Shown here: positions 11,188 to 24,600 of the stretch, in pieces
Layout of the letters: each line of letters opens with the position of its first letter
Numbering within the stretch: position 1 is the first letter of the stretch
NCBI RefSeq assembly: GCF_041381155.1
Contig: NC_091138.1
Span: 33,039,604-33,103,603, forward strand
Source of the DNA: Argopecten irradians
Lineage: Eukaryota; Mollusca; Bivalvia; Pectinida; Pectinidae
Direction: 5' to 3'
Length of the DNA: 64,000 bases
The notes under the pieces: model-generated
The model's database searches: none
Seen by the model: the letters and a program-made list of their open reading frames with translations, nothing else
Told to the model about the DNA's origin: nothing
Position numbers and translations under genes: made by a program

Positions 11188-13887
11188 AAATAACCGGCTA
11201 TATGCGGTAATTCCGTAAATAACCAGCTATAGAAACGGTAATTCCGTAAATAACCGACTATATATTCGGTAATTCCGTAAATAACCGGCTATTTATACGG
11301 TAATTCCGTAAATAACCGGATATATATACGGTGATTCCGTAAATAACCGACTATATATACGGTAATTCCGTAAATAACCAGCTATATATATGGTAATTCC
11401 GTAATTAACCGGCTACATGTACGGTAATTCCGTATAGAACCGGCTATATGTACGGTAATTCCGTAAATAACCGACTATATATACGGTAATTCCGTAAATA
11501 ACCGACTATATATACGGTAATTCCGTTAACAACGGCTATATATACGGTAATTCCGTATATAACCGGCTATATATACGGTAATTCCGTAAATAACCGGCTA
11601 TATATACGGTAATTCCGTATAGAACCGGCTATATGTACGGTAATTCCGTAAATAACCGACTATATATACGGTAATTCCGTAAATAACCGGCTATATATAC
11701 GGTAATTCCGTAAATAACCGGCTATATATACGGTAATTCCGAAAATAACCGGCTATATATACGGTAATTCCTAAAAATAACCGGCTATATATACGGTAAT
11801 TCCGTAAATAACCGGCTATATATACGGTAATTCCGTAAATAACCAGCTATATATACGGTAATTCCGTAAATAACCGGCTATATATACGGTAATTCCGTAA
11901 ATAACCGGCTATATATACGGTAATTCCGTAAATAACCGGCTATATATACGGTAATTCCGTAAATAACCGGCTATATATACGGTAATTCCGTAAATAACCG
12001 GCTATATATACGGTAATTCCGTAAATAACCGGCTATATATACGGTAATTCCGTAAATAACCGCTATATATACGGTAATTCCGTAAATAACCGCTATATAT
12101 ACGGTAATTCCGTAAATAACCGGCTATATATACGGTAATTCCGTAAATAACCAGCTATATATACGGTAATTCCGTATAGAACCGGCTATATGTACGGTAA
12201 TTCCGTAAATAACCGACTATATATACGGTTATTCCGTAAATAACCGACTATATATACGGTGATTCCGTAAATAACCGGCTATATATGCGGTAATTCCGTA
12301 AATAACCGGCTATATATACGGTAATTCCGTAAATAACCGGCTATATATACGGTAATTCCGTAATAAATTACCAGCTATATATACAGTAATTCCGTAAATA
12401 ACCGGCTATATATACGGTAATTCCGTAAATAACCGGTTATATATATACGCTAATTCCGTAAATAACCGACTGTATGTACGGTAATTCCGTAAATAACCAG
12501 CTATATATACGGTATTTCCGTAAATAACCGGCTATATATACGGTAATTCCGTATATAACCGGCTATATATACGGTAATTCCGTAAATAACCAGCTATATA
12601 TACGGTAATTCCGTAAATAACTGGCTATATATACGGTAATTCCGTATATAACCGGCTATATATACGGTAATTCCGTAAATAACTGGCTATATATACGGCA
12701 ATTCCGTAAATAACCGGCTATATATACGGTAATTCCGTAAATAACCAGCCATATATACGGTAATTCCGTAAATAACCGGCTATATATACGGTAATTCCGT
12801 AAATAACCGGCTATATATACGGTAATTCCGTATATAACCGGCTATATATACGGTAATTCCGTAAATAACCGGCTATATATTCGGTAATTCCGTATATAAC
12901 CGGCTATATGTACGGTAATTCCGTAAATAACCAGCTATATATACGGTAATTCCGTATAGAACCGGCTATATGTACGGTAATTCCGTAAATAACCGACTAT
13001 ATATACGGTTATTCCGTAAATAACCGACTATATATACGGTGATTCCGTAAATAACCGGCTATATATGCGGTAATTCCGTAAATAACCGGCTATATATACG
13101 GTAATTCCGTAAATAACCGGCTATATATACGGTAATTCCGTAAATTACCAGCTATATATACAGTAATTCCGTAAATAACCGGCCATATATACGGTAATTC
13201 CGTAAATAACCGGTTATATGTATACGCTAATTCCGTAAATAACCGGCTGTATGTACGGTAATTCCGTAAATAACCAGCTATATATACGGTAATTCCGTAA
13301 ATAACCGGCTATATATACGGTAATTCCGTATATAACCGGCTATATATACGGTAATTCCGTAAATAACCAGCTATATATACGGTAATTCCGTAAATAACTG
13401 GCTATATATACGGTAATTCCGTATATAACCGGCTATATATACGGTAATTCCGTAAATAACCGGCTATATATACGGTAATTCCGTAAATAACCGGCTATAT
13501 ATACGGTAATTCCGTAAATAACCGGCTATATATACGGTAATTCCGTAAATAACCGGCTATATATACGGTAATTCCGTAAATAACCGGCTATATATACGGT
13601 AATTCCGTAAATAACCGGCTATATATACGGTAATTCCGTAAATAACCGGCTATATATACGGTAATTCCGTAAATAACTGGCTATATATACGGTAATTCCG
13701 TAAATAACTGCTATATATACGGTAATTCCGTATATAACCGGCTATATTACGGTAATTCCGTAAATAACCAGCTATATATACGGTAATTCCGTAAATAACC
13801 GACTATATATACGGTAATTCCGTAAATAACTGGCTATATATACGGCAATTCCGTAAATAACCGGCTATATATACGGTAATTCCGTAT
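11187..13887. repeat. 31-bp minisatellite, about 87 copies (2.7 kb)
   Basis: The unit is 31 bp with the core ACCGGCTATATATACGGTAA followed by TTCCGTAAATA. Variants include gact or cagct for ggct, 'tatgtacgg', and 'ccgtatagaacc'. The core is partly self-complementary around 'acggtaattccgt'. Most copies carry a CCGG site. The variant order shows a longer duplication: 12181-12360 and 12961-13140 are the same, offset by 780 bp. The unit equals the terminal sequence of the neighbouring MITE. Confidence 0.96.
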
Positions 13888-16738
13888 TTTGTACAAATTT
13901 TGTAATTGCATGTACGTATTACTGATGTAAACATACACGTGTAGAGCCCTTCCTTTAATTAGATATGCTAGGCATGTACTATGAACGTGGAAATTAATGC
14001 GAGGGCAAATTTAAGCTAAGAACGTGACGGACATTTTTCCCCAGCGCGTTATACTTGGTTTATATTAAAAATGAAATATTTCAAAAAGTTAATATGTGTA
14101 GTTATCGCAAAAATATATTAACACAGCGAAATGTTCAAACATGTAAATCGTGAAATTAAGCACTCGCAAAAATATTCACGTTTACTGTGTGTCAATTACT
14201 TTATCTAATTGTGGTATACAAAGTGAAAAAAAATGGTGACCAATAATTATCATACTAAAAAAATTTCAAGAATATATAAATAATCATTTCTCTAATTTAA
14301 ACAAGGTGTTTAATAACTCCTTGTGAATGCTTACATAATTGCTGCTTGAGAAAGCTCATAGCTGGATGACAAACACTACAGCATGACCACTGATATTGGA
14401 ATAAAATAATTTAACTATAATTATTGTTGAATGAATGGGGAGTATTTCACAGCAGTTTGACGTGACAACACTTGGATGTTTAAGGATCATCACATAACGA
14501 CATTATAACAAGTTAATCCACATTTTAAATCCATAACAAAACAATATCTGCCGACATCCAAGGTCGAGCTTTTTTCTCTCTCGAATTACGGTTATGTATA
14601 AATGCATCCATTGCATTGTAAATGGTAATTTTACTTTTACCTGATTGGCTAAGGTCATTAAAGTTAATGATTGAACCAATCAGTGGTTGTATTTATTTTG
14701 TTTACATCCTATTAACCACAAGTGTCATTTAGGGATGTGTCAAGATTTAATGTTGTCGATCAATAAAAAACATTTTACATGTAATGTTACATATCAAATA
14801 AGTCATATGAACCTTACTTTACATTGAGACGCCACTGAATATATACAAAACCTTGCTATTTAAAGCTTGTATTTTTATAATTGATATGTATATTCATCAG
14901 TTGTCAGCACATTAATTGCACATGATTACACTTTACAATACCCATGTCTGAAAACATTTGATTCCTTTATCAAAGCTTTTCATAGAAAATCAGAAACACG
15001 TCACTGGAAACTTGATAGCACTTACATAGGGTAATGATCGAATTGTATTGGCGGTGCGCCTTTGTTCGGTGTATTCTTGAAACAGAAGCGATAACAGCGA
15101 GTATTTACCCAATATAGATATATAGTTTCATGAGAATGAGGCCCATTCACTCCATCTGTGGCGTGTCCACCTACAAAAGCTCACTGCCGACAACTCACGC
15201 AAATAATTGACCAAAACTATCGTATTTTGTAGAGGCACAATGCTTCTCACAAATCCAGTGTTTGCACCGATGAATTAAATAATTAAACTAAATTGCTCAT
15301 GGTTGAAGAAACAAAAAAGAAGCCAAACAAACCGAAACGGACCTGAAAAAATTGCAGCGCTATTGAATTTAAACTGGTATAAAGGGTATAGGGTATAGTG
15401 AGTTTTTTCTATGACAGTGCCTATATATTCTAGTAGGAGTGGCTTCAAAATGGTCTGTACTGTACGCGACTACCTTCAATTAGCAGGCATATCGAATTCT
15501 TTTTTTTTATTTTCTATTGAATTGAAACGATTTATGTTTATTTTTCTCTCTCTTTTTTATTTGTTTGTTACATTTTGAATACTCCGACTAATTTTAAAAC
15601 ATTTGGTAATATTTTAATAACATGACCTGATATCTTTGATTTCTGATATCATTTGTCAACTTATTCCGTAAGCTTTTCTCGATCCTGTTTTATAATAAAG
15701 TATATTTAGAAATTCACTTGCGTAACCTTTGTATAATAACGTTAGACATCGATGGTGGATGTTTTTAATCCAAGCATGAAGTTGAAAATGCATATGTTGA
15801 TACTTATTCTTTTGTCTTGATCGCATTTTGTTTTTGATTTCCGCTAATAAAACTATTGCCTTTATTTTATTTTTTTCTGACTTAAGCAAACGGCTTTGTG
15901 GTAATCTAACCTTCAAAAGTGTTGATCAAATCAGTGCAAGCGTCCTCATTTTACGGCTTGGTTCAGACTATTAATTTTAACACAAACCTTTATTACTTCA
16001 CCTGTCCAATAACCAGGCTAACCCAGTATCTACATGAAATTAGTTTCTTCTTGCACTCAAAGAAGTTTTTCATATAAATCAAAGCCAACAAGTCGGTATA
16101 TACACACAATGTAGTATACAATGCCTACTCAATTGTTGTATTTAATTGATTTTTAATCATTGTTAATTGATTTTTAATCATTGTTAATCGATGTCATTTT
16201 GTGAACAGTATATAAAGCATTTTGATAGCCAGAAGATATCGAAAAATATATCGAACATAAATACTTATAATTAGAAGCTACTGAAAATGAGAACATCCAG
16301 TGATTTGTGAGTTGTTCTTCTAAATCAATACGCAGCATTAATATTTCTATGGTAACGTAAATATAACGTCACTTTATGGCGCAATTTATTTGGTTTTTCA
16401 ATGAGGTGTAAAAAATCAATGAACTTACTATCTTTGACGTATGGTAAATGAACTTACTATCTTTGACGTATGGTAAATCCTCTGTATTGAACATAGTATA
16501 TTTTTTAAACAGCAAAAACGCTGTTTTCTCCACAAGGCTTTCCTTTCTTCACTGGAATTCTTAGTCCGCCGCTGTGCTTTTATCTGCATCTTCATTTTGA
16601 AACAACTATTATTAATACTTTATTTAAGGTTAAATACATTTGTAGTCAGACAAAACATGTGTGTATCTGTAATCAAAACTTGATATACTACAAGTCGTTA
16701 TAGATGTTCATAAAATATTTCTATATATTCGTATTACT
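13888..16738. other. AT-rich gene-poor DNA with MITE remnants
   Basis: 13985-14195 keeps 'tcgcaaaaatat' and 'cgtgaaatt' motifs and is probably the far side of the same CGCGA-type element. A 30-bp direct duplication lies at about 16419-16478, and short 'ttgatttttaatcattgtta' duplications near 16145-16190. No gene was seen; open frames are short and AT-rich. Confidence 0.5.
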
Positions 16739-16835
16739 AGGAGCCGTGGTTATTTATAACAACGTTTAAGGGGTAACAGCCAGCCAGTCGGAGTACGGAA
16801 AGAAAACCCATTGACAATTTTTGTTTGTTTGTTTT

Positions 16836-17457
16836 TATTATTTTAACGTTCTATTAACAGCCAGGGCCATGTAAGGACGGCCTCCCATGCATGCAGTGTG
16901 TAGCGTGTGTGAAGTGCGAGGTGCGTGTTTTGGGAGGCTGTGGTATGTTCGTGTTATGTCTTCTTGTATAGTGGAACTGTTGCCCTTTATATAGTGCTAT
17001 AGCACTGAAGCATGCCGCCGAAGACACCAAGCAACACATCCCATCCGGTCACATTATACTGACAACGGGCGAACCAGTCGTCCCACTCCCTGTTTGCTGA
17101 GCACTAAGCAGGAGCAGACACTACCACTATTATAGACTTTGGTGTGTCTCGGCCAGGAGACAGAACCCAGAGCCTTCCTCACAGGGGCGAACGCTCAACT
17201 CAAGGCCAAAAGTGAGGCGGTGCCAAGGGAGGCATTAGGAAACATAAAGTCAATTAGGAAGAAGAGAAAAGATAAGATTCTAAATTTAGTCGCCTTCTAC
17301 GATCATGCAATAGGGGCAGCAGGTACAATTCTAACGCCCTACCTGCAGGGCCATTGCCAAGCGGCCAGTATCTAGCAACTTCCACACATTGGATCGAACT
17401 CGTGGTACAGTAATATGTCGGGTTATCTTTTAAACCACTCGGCCACCGCCGCACCTT
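16836..17457 (-). mobile_element. Long tRNA-headed SINE-like repeat, family 2, near full length
   Basis: Read on the minus strand, the head at 17457-17385 begins GGTGCGGCGGTGGCCGAGTG (a Leu/Ser-type A-box). It continues 'cgacatattac' and then a B-box GAGTTCGATCC. About 550 bp of body follow, with 'ctgctcctgcttagtgctca' and 'gtgggacgactggttcgccc' blocks. Pieces of the same body occur at 19990, 22985, 41355 and 43412. The plus-strand open frame across 17139-17375 is part of this repeat and not a gene. Confidence 0.75.
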
Positions 17458-19989
17458 GCTTGAAAGAATGTTTACTTCTAAATCCGAGAGAAGTATAATA
17501 ATATGCAAATCAAGGACGCAACACAGATCCGGAAGTATCTGATAGTGTCAATCAACAAGAAGGATAATTAGATTAAACAGACGGAGAAGGGTTGTGACAT
17601 TTACATAACGACAATGGACTTCAAATCAATATACACAGTATTTTTATGGATTTAAACGCTCCTAAATGGCATATGTTACAAAACACGCACAGCAGATGCA
17701 TCATATAGAACATATCCTTACATGTTCTTACGCGACAGCGAGCACATGACAGATATTGATAAGGATAAAACAAGAAAGTATTGACCGATTAATGTCATTG
17801 CTGTTTATGATTTCATTAATGCTTTATAAAGTCTTTTGTCTGTGGCCATGGCTATAACATGAACACCGTTATATTAATCTATAGTATGGCAACACAACAG
17901 ACCATGTCAAATGAAGTTAGAAATATTTATTTTTATGAACATCAACGTACTTGTGCAAAAAACCAATTCAATAAATGGATTTAATTCTTAATAAATTAAC
18001 GTCGTTTTCTGACAAAAGCAGAACGCCACAGATTCTGATAAGTTTTTCCCTTGCGTGTTACCCCGAATGTTAACGTTATCTTCTAAAGCCATAGGTGACT
18101 AGAATGAGACTTGAATTAGAAAGAAAACAATATAAAATAAAACCTTGGAAATTATTTTATTCGGTTCTATGAGTTTAATGCATAGAAAGATATGTCTCTC
18201 AGTACTATATGTTGATAGAAAGGACTGGTTTAGGCATAGTCTGTTGTCTGATCCATTTGTTGATACAATGTATACGTAATTATACTTTTCAGTATAACTT
18301 GATACATTTATAACATTTATTTTGCTTACAACGAGCATTTCTATTGGTTTAAATAGTTTCATTTATCAGCCCATAAAGGAAAAAATGACGTCGACGTTTG
18401 TTACGTCGCTTTTCAGTGGCTAAGATAACGGCGTAATGACTTCATAGACAAAAGAGTCCCAAAATGAATTTTGAATATTAATGAGATTATTTTTAGTAAA
18501 TTGAATTATAACTAAAGGACTAATTTGAATAAATTTTATGTTTTAAAGATATAATACAAAGATCTTCAAAAGTGTACTCTCAAAGGTAGCGGTTTATGTA
18601 GAGTACACTATCTGTATTATATGTCCATAAAATTTAAAATAAATATTTTCAATAAAAAACTTTCACAATAAAATATTTTGAAATCAAATATTTTTCAGAT
18701 ACAGAATTGTTTTCAGTATTAGATCGTGGAGTCAGGAGAAAAAGTGAAATAGGTCTGAATTATCCAAAACACAAAGTGCAAATAGTTCACAGCACATACT
18801 AGTGTCTCGAATGGTTCAAAACACAGAATCCTGAAGGTTCACATTCCTTACTATAGGGGTTCGAAACACTAACTTTACACTTGTTCTATGAGGTTCACAT
18901 ACTTGCTTCAGAGGGTTCATGACATTTTATTCTGGATGTTTATAACACTAATTGGATGAGGTGTCTACGTCTGCACATAGACCCTTAATATCTGGATTAA
19001 TATTTCTAATCGTCTAAACTTTTATCTAAAACACGGAATATACTGCTTCGAAATGTTGATCAATAACACTTCACGGAAGTCTTCGAATCTGTCTCTGAAT
19101 TGAAGATCAGTGAATTGTATATGAAATAGCTGTGAGTTATCTCTCCTCATTATTCCCATACGGACTATTTTATGATGATTAAAATACACAAAAACCGTTA
19201 TCAAACTCATAGATCTTCGATATGTGTTCCGAAAGGAATGATTAAACCAAATTTGTTTCAGAATATAGAATATGTGGAGACGAAGATCAAAATGTATGTT
19301 AAATTTGAAAAAAAAAAGTTTTTATCTAAATGAGTTTTCCCTGACATATGCATTTATAGAAAGGATCTTTCAAGAGAAATTGGATTAAAATTAACAAGGA
19401 TTGATCAGATTGCTTATAATAATATTATATCAAGATGTATGGATGTTGTGTTCAAACAGTAATATGTCCTTCAACACAGGTATTTTTGTGGTGTACATAT
19501 AGGAACATTAAAACATTAAAATAATCGAATAACTGTACACTTTGTGGCTTTTTTGTACCTGAATGTCGCTTTCTTTAATCTTCAAATAGATACATGTATG
19601 TGATTATTCACTTTTACTTCGCTTTTACTTCTCCTGATAAGCATTCATATTCACTATGACATAGCCCAGGGGTGGATATTACGACAGCGATAGTAACCCC
19701 TTGAATATCGAGGATGCGTTACTTTGTGTAGTGTAGGGAATAATACATTGGTAATGTAAGGCATGGTTGACTGTTGACATGTTTTCTAAAAAAAAAAGAG
19801 ATCAATTTTAAATACTACGATATGTACATGTAACGAGCAGTGTAATTAGTTTTGCTTTCCGCGGATAAGCCTTATGTCCAGCAATTGTACCATGTTTTGT
19901 TGTTCTTTGTTTCACGGACCAGGAAGAAAAATACAGATATTTATGGCTTGAACACCTAAGGCCTTCAAGGATTAGGACGGTCTCTATGT
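17458..19989. other. AT-rich intergenic DNA, no gene seen
   Basis: Open frames at 18099-18362 and 19022-19210 are compositional. A CRE-like 'aatgacgtcgacg' lies near 18385. Confidence 0.5.
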
Positions 19990-20300
19990 AGGTGAAACGT
20001 CGCATGTGCACCAGTGGTATGTAATGAGAGGCTGCAGTATGTATGTGTCGCGTCTCCTTGTCATAATAGAACTCTTGACCATTTTAAAGTGTTTTGCAAT
20101 GAAGCATTCTGCCAAACACCTCTAACAATACACACCCCATTCGGTCACATTAAACTGACAAGGGGCAAACCAATCGTCCCACTGCTGAAAGCTAAGCAGG
20201 CGAAGAAACTGTCCCTTTATGGACTAAGGTGTCTGTTTGTGATAGGCAGACCCAGAGTCTTCGCCACAGGGTCAAACGCTCAACTGAACACATATATAGT
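19990..20300 (-). mobile_element. Family 2 SINE-like repeat, fragment
   Basis: Matches the 16836 copy in order: 'gaggctg(c/t)', 'gtcacatta(a/t)actgacaa', 'aaccaatcgtcccactgctg', 'gctaagcaggcgaag', then 'cccagagtcttcgccacagg' and 'aacgctcaactgaa'. It has diverged and lacks the head. The 151-codon open frame over it is not a gene. Confidence 0.7.
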
Positions 20301-21604
20301 GTGTAAAGTTTATATTTATGTCCTGGGCAATGGGAAAATATTACAAATATCTATAGCCTGGAGACAGTGTTTACGTTTCCTAGGTATATGGTACGTGTTG
20401 TGTGTTTATATTTTCTCCTTTCTCTCAAAGTCACTGTGTGACCTAGAATTGAATTGTTTATATTTTTGAAACACCTGCTTCCTTCTCTTGTTGGCTTTCT
20501 CGGTGCATTTCTACAGTTTGTTTACATCAACCCTCGATTTATCGATTTGAAGACGTGTTTATGAGTTTGTTATTAAGATCATTGTTTATGAGTTTGTTAT
20601 TAAGATCATTATTGCTTCAAAATTACCCTCACCTATTATAAGACTTCACTTATGAAACGTTACACTTGTGATACGTGGGATTAGTGAAAAGATTCTGTCA
20701 ATTTTAACTTATTTTTTTTACATTGTTTAGTATATATGAAGTTTTTTTAGGGGGATTTTGGTTACATGTGTGATATTAACAATGATTATTCATATACAAA
20801 ACGTAGGTATGTTACTGTCATTTGTACATTGTACATTGTTTATCATATGTAGAAAATAGTGTTGTTGTTTTTTATTTTATTTGCTTGTTATCAGATGTAA
20901 TTTTTACTTACTTTATGAACAATGTATATTAGATTAAGTTTTTGCTTACATTTTTGTACAAAGTTATTAATAAAATTATAGCTGTTTTTACTTTTAATGT
21001 GTACATTGTTTACTATATTTGATGTTTACTTACTTTTAGTACCACGTTTATAAGATTTAATTGCACTTAATCGTAGTTATCATAGCTTGAAGCTTATTTT
21101 TCGTAATAGTATGGTCGTTTCCTTATTTTTAGCCGGCGTTTCCCACTTTTCCAGAAATGGGAACAAACATTAAAAATCAATAATCTTTCCGGCCATCGTA
21201 AACTATATTGACTTTGGACGGCTATTTGGCCGTTAAGACGACTCAATCGGCAGACAGTATTAACAAGTCGACGATAATGGGTCTTTGCTGTTTTCTTTGT
21301 TTGTTTAATGCCGACAAAACACTTTAAAGCCAAACGCAGAAATGTGTACTTAGATGTAACCGCCACCCACTACGCATGTCCGTATTACTAGACAAGACAT
21401 ATTGCTGCTTCCGGTCAGACAGATTTAGACACTTCGTTTACTTCGAAATCACTTCCGGACGTATTAGCAGTAGGTCTCACTTAATTTCTATCAATAGGGA
21501 ATTTGGCAACGTGTATAGAAACGAAAGAGCTATTTACTAATAGATATTAGTTTTCTTGTAATAGGATATAGCAGTTATTTAAAGCCAGTGCAACGTTTAC
21601 TCAA
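20301..21604. promoter_or_regulatory. Intergenic DNA with a possible promoter near 21.40-21.60 kb
   Basis: Two ETS-type CTTCCGG sites lie near 21410 and 21450, upstream of the candidate first exon at 21605. An in-frame stop (TAG at 21569) precedes that ATG. The rest is AT-rich, with a short 'gtttatgagtttgttattaa' duplication near 20558-20605. The promoter call is inference. Confidence 0.3.
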
Positions 21605-24600
21605 ATGAATTCTAAAAGAACCACGTTTACTAAAAGAGCACGAACATTTAGAGATGGTAAGCGAATATCTGATACTTTTTATAGATCAGCTATCATGCTT
21701 GTAAAAAACATTAGTTAACAAGCTTTTTGAATTAACCAACAGAAAAATGTAGGTTTTTACCATAACATTAAAACTGCTTGAACATTAAGTTTCTAGATGA
21801 AACAATAAAATGTAGGCAATACTATAATTCAAATTGACATACTGATCACAAAACCGTTGATAGAAATAACCACTTACGAGCATTATGGAAGCCAAAATAT
21901 TTCAAATGGATTGTCACTTACAGTTTTACCATACCGAAATTTCTTAACGCAGCAATAAGACTTTGTATCATGTAATACATGGAATCGGTTTCTGAATTCA
22001 TTCGCAATTACTTTAAATCAAGAAGCTTATTCAACAAAAAAGTTTGCTTTTTGAAGTTTTGTGAAAATTTTGAAAGAAATCAGAATGCTAGGCTAAAAGC
22101 ACCGCACACGAAGTGTGTTTAGAAAACGCCTCCATAGCTTTGCATAATACATTGTGATAATTAACACTTTAAAATAAAATATAGCTGGCCTGGGTGGGCA
22201 AACTATTTTATACTTCATGACGGCAGAATTATAGTAAAGTGTAAAAGGTTAATCCTCCTGTACTTCAGAGTACTTAGAAATAGTTTAAAGTATTATGTAG
22301 CAGGTCAAGTGTCTTACTTTATACACAAAAAAGGTAGATCTACATAAAATACAGTATAATGTGACCGGGAAGGCGGGCTATCTTATACTATGATTGGAAT
22401 ACTGCATAGAAGTATAAGTAAAACGTATCACCCTAAAGGTAGGGAGTTTGAATTATGTTTTCTGTCCCCATTGCATGATCATTTAAGGCTACTATATTTG
22501 GGATTTTAACATTTCTCTTTTTTCTTCCTAGCATGTTTTATTCTTCTTAACGCTCTGTTGACACGCGAGTACTTGAAGAAGGTTCTGTGTTCTCTCACCT
22601 GACCTAGATATACCATTGTCTATAAAATTGACGCAACAGAAATATACCGCAGCCATCCAGTACATGCAGGCATACGAGTAGGCCGTCCTTGAACAACCTA
22701 GTTGATAGTGGGAGGTTAAGCTAATCAACTAACCAACCATGTAATGTGATACTGCTGGAGTAATAGATAGAGGTTGTACTTGTGTACTTGATAAATAACG
22801 TGTATGGGCGTCCAACTTTATACTCCAGAAAAGTGAGGGGAAAAAACCTCTTTAACTCGAAGTCGTATTTCTCGAATACCCTCATTCGTCGAACTGCTTG
22901 TATGGCCCCGACCATGCTCTTGTATATTTCATATCTAGTTTAAACATATTGGAATATATTGAACAAAGTCAAAAGGAAATTGGGTACAAGTTAAAAATAT
23001 GGGAGGCTGCAGTGTATTCTTGTTGTGTCTCTTTGCAATAGCGGAAACTCTTATCTGTTTAATAGTGATATCTTACTGAATCATACCGTCAGAAACTTCG
23101 GGCAGCACACCTCAACCGTCACATCAGTTTTAAGTATAAATATTCTCCAAAGAGGTGGAAATTTAAAGTATTTTGTGGTTAGGCATGCACTTTTATTCTC
23201 TGTCAAGGTTGAGCCATATACAAGTAATGGATTATAGAATGAGATGGGATGCGGATGAGCGTCTTACTGCACACCATAAAATGGAGCGTCAGCTTATATT
23301 TGCCGTATCTGAAGATACTGTATATAAAAAGTATTTGTATTTGTTGTGTCACCAGCGTTTGCCAGTAAATCAATCAAAGGTCAGCATACTAGTAGCCCAA
23401 TTATAAATATAGTTCAATGGAAGTTATGTCAAATGATTTAGTGTAATGATTCTTCAAGATTAGCATTGCGACTACGCTATTCACTAAATGTTTTGTTCGA
23501 GCCGAACCCTTTACCATTGAATTGACACCGGTTGATTCCGATCTGTTGCCGCTGAGAACAAACAACTTCGGAAGATTTTAAAAATATCGAAACTCTTAAC
23601 GTGTCTAAATCCTAGCTGATATGGAACCTAACGTATGTTATTGTAGTATGTTTTTACAAAGGATCAACAAACACTGATTGGTGCATGCGTTTTCCATGCC
23701 AAACCAAACATTTGTTTTAAAAGAAGTACACTCCTGTCGATAGATAGTCTGTATACATATCGAGTGTACTTCGAGGTAAAGAATTTCGTCAAAATTCGAA
23801 CACATACAACGGCCATGGCGATTAGACACAGCATGGGGGCGTACATTGATAGTTAGATTTGTGTTTCGCTTATCGAGGCGCGTCATATTAAAAAATACGG
23901 AATACCTAAGAGATAAAGCACTATTACCAGGAGATGTACTACGAAATACCACAGCCTCCCAAAACAGCAGACATTCATTAATACACCGCAACACTTTACA
24001 CATTTGAGGACATCCTTAAATTACGCTGGCTGTTTTGCAAGACGTTAAACCAATAACATGTTTGTAGTTGAATTTTTTTAACAGCAGTGTTTTAAGACAG
24101 GGTTGATTTTTGTTTGTTTGTTTTTTTTTGTGTGTGGTTTTTTTTTTTTTTTTTTGGGGGGGGGGCGAGGGTGGACGAAAATTATATGCATGTAAGTATT
24201 ATTCAGCAATAACGTATTAGAAATGAAAATCTGTAGTAATTTGTAGATATCGGTCGGAGAAAGGAACCCATAATAGTGCAATAGGTACATTGTATGTATT
24301 ATTCGAATTTAAAAAAAATAAGAGGAGTCAACCACACTGAAGAAAATTGAGTTTGATAAGAAACCGACTGCTTATCCATTATAAATAATGACTACATTTC
24401 ACATCATTACGACCGTTCAGGTTTGATAAACGACATCGTCATTTTATAAGACATCCGTTTGATTTGAATGCTTAAAATAACAAAAAGAAAACCAGCAAAA
24501 ACTATATCGGTGAACCTGGTTAGCGAAAACGCGCGTGAAATGATAGTGGAAGTGACGTCAGCGGCATGGGCGTGAAATAAACCACGTGCGTAGCAAAGCC

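Noticed and set aside
11187-13887. CRISPR-like array
   Set aside because: Units are directly adjacent with no unique spacers, and the context is eukaryotic; this is a minisatellite.
15026-15075. Minus-strand exon-like segment (NTPNKGAPPIQFDHYP) before a GTAAGT donor
   Set aside because: The acceptor is weak (AAG), a second frame is also open, no neighbouring exon was found, and the sequence may be part of a repeat.
17139-17375. 78-codon plus-strand open frame
   Set aside because: Lies wholly in the family 2 SINE-like repeat.
20014-20469. 151-codon plus-strand open frame
   Set aside because: Its first two thirds overlap a family 2 repeat fragment; the remainder has no domain or splice support.
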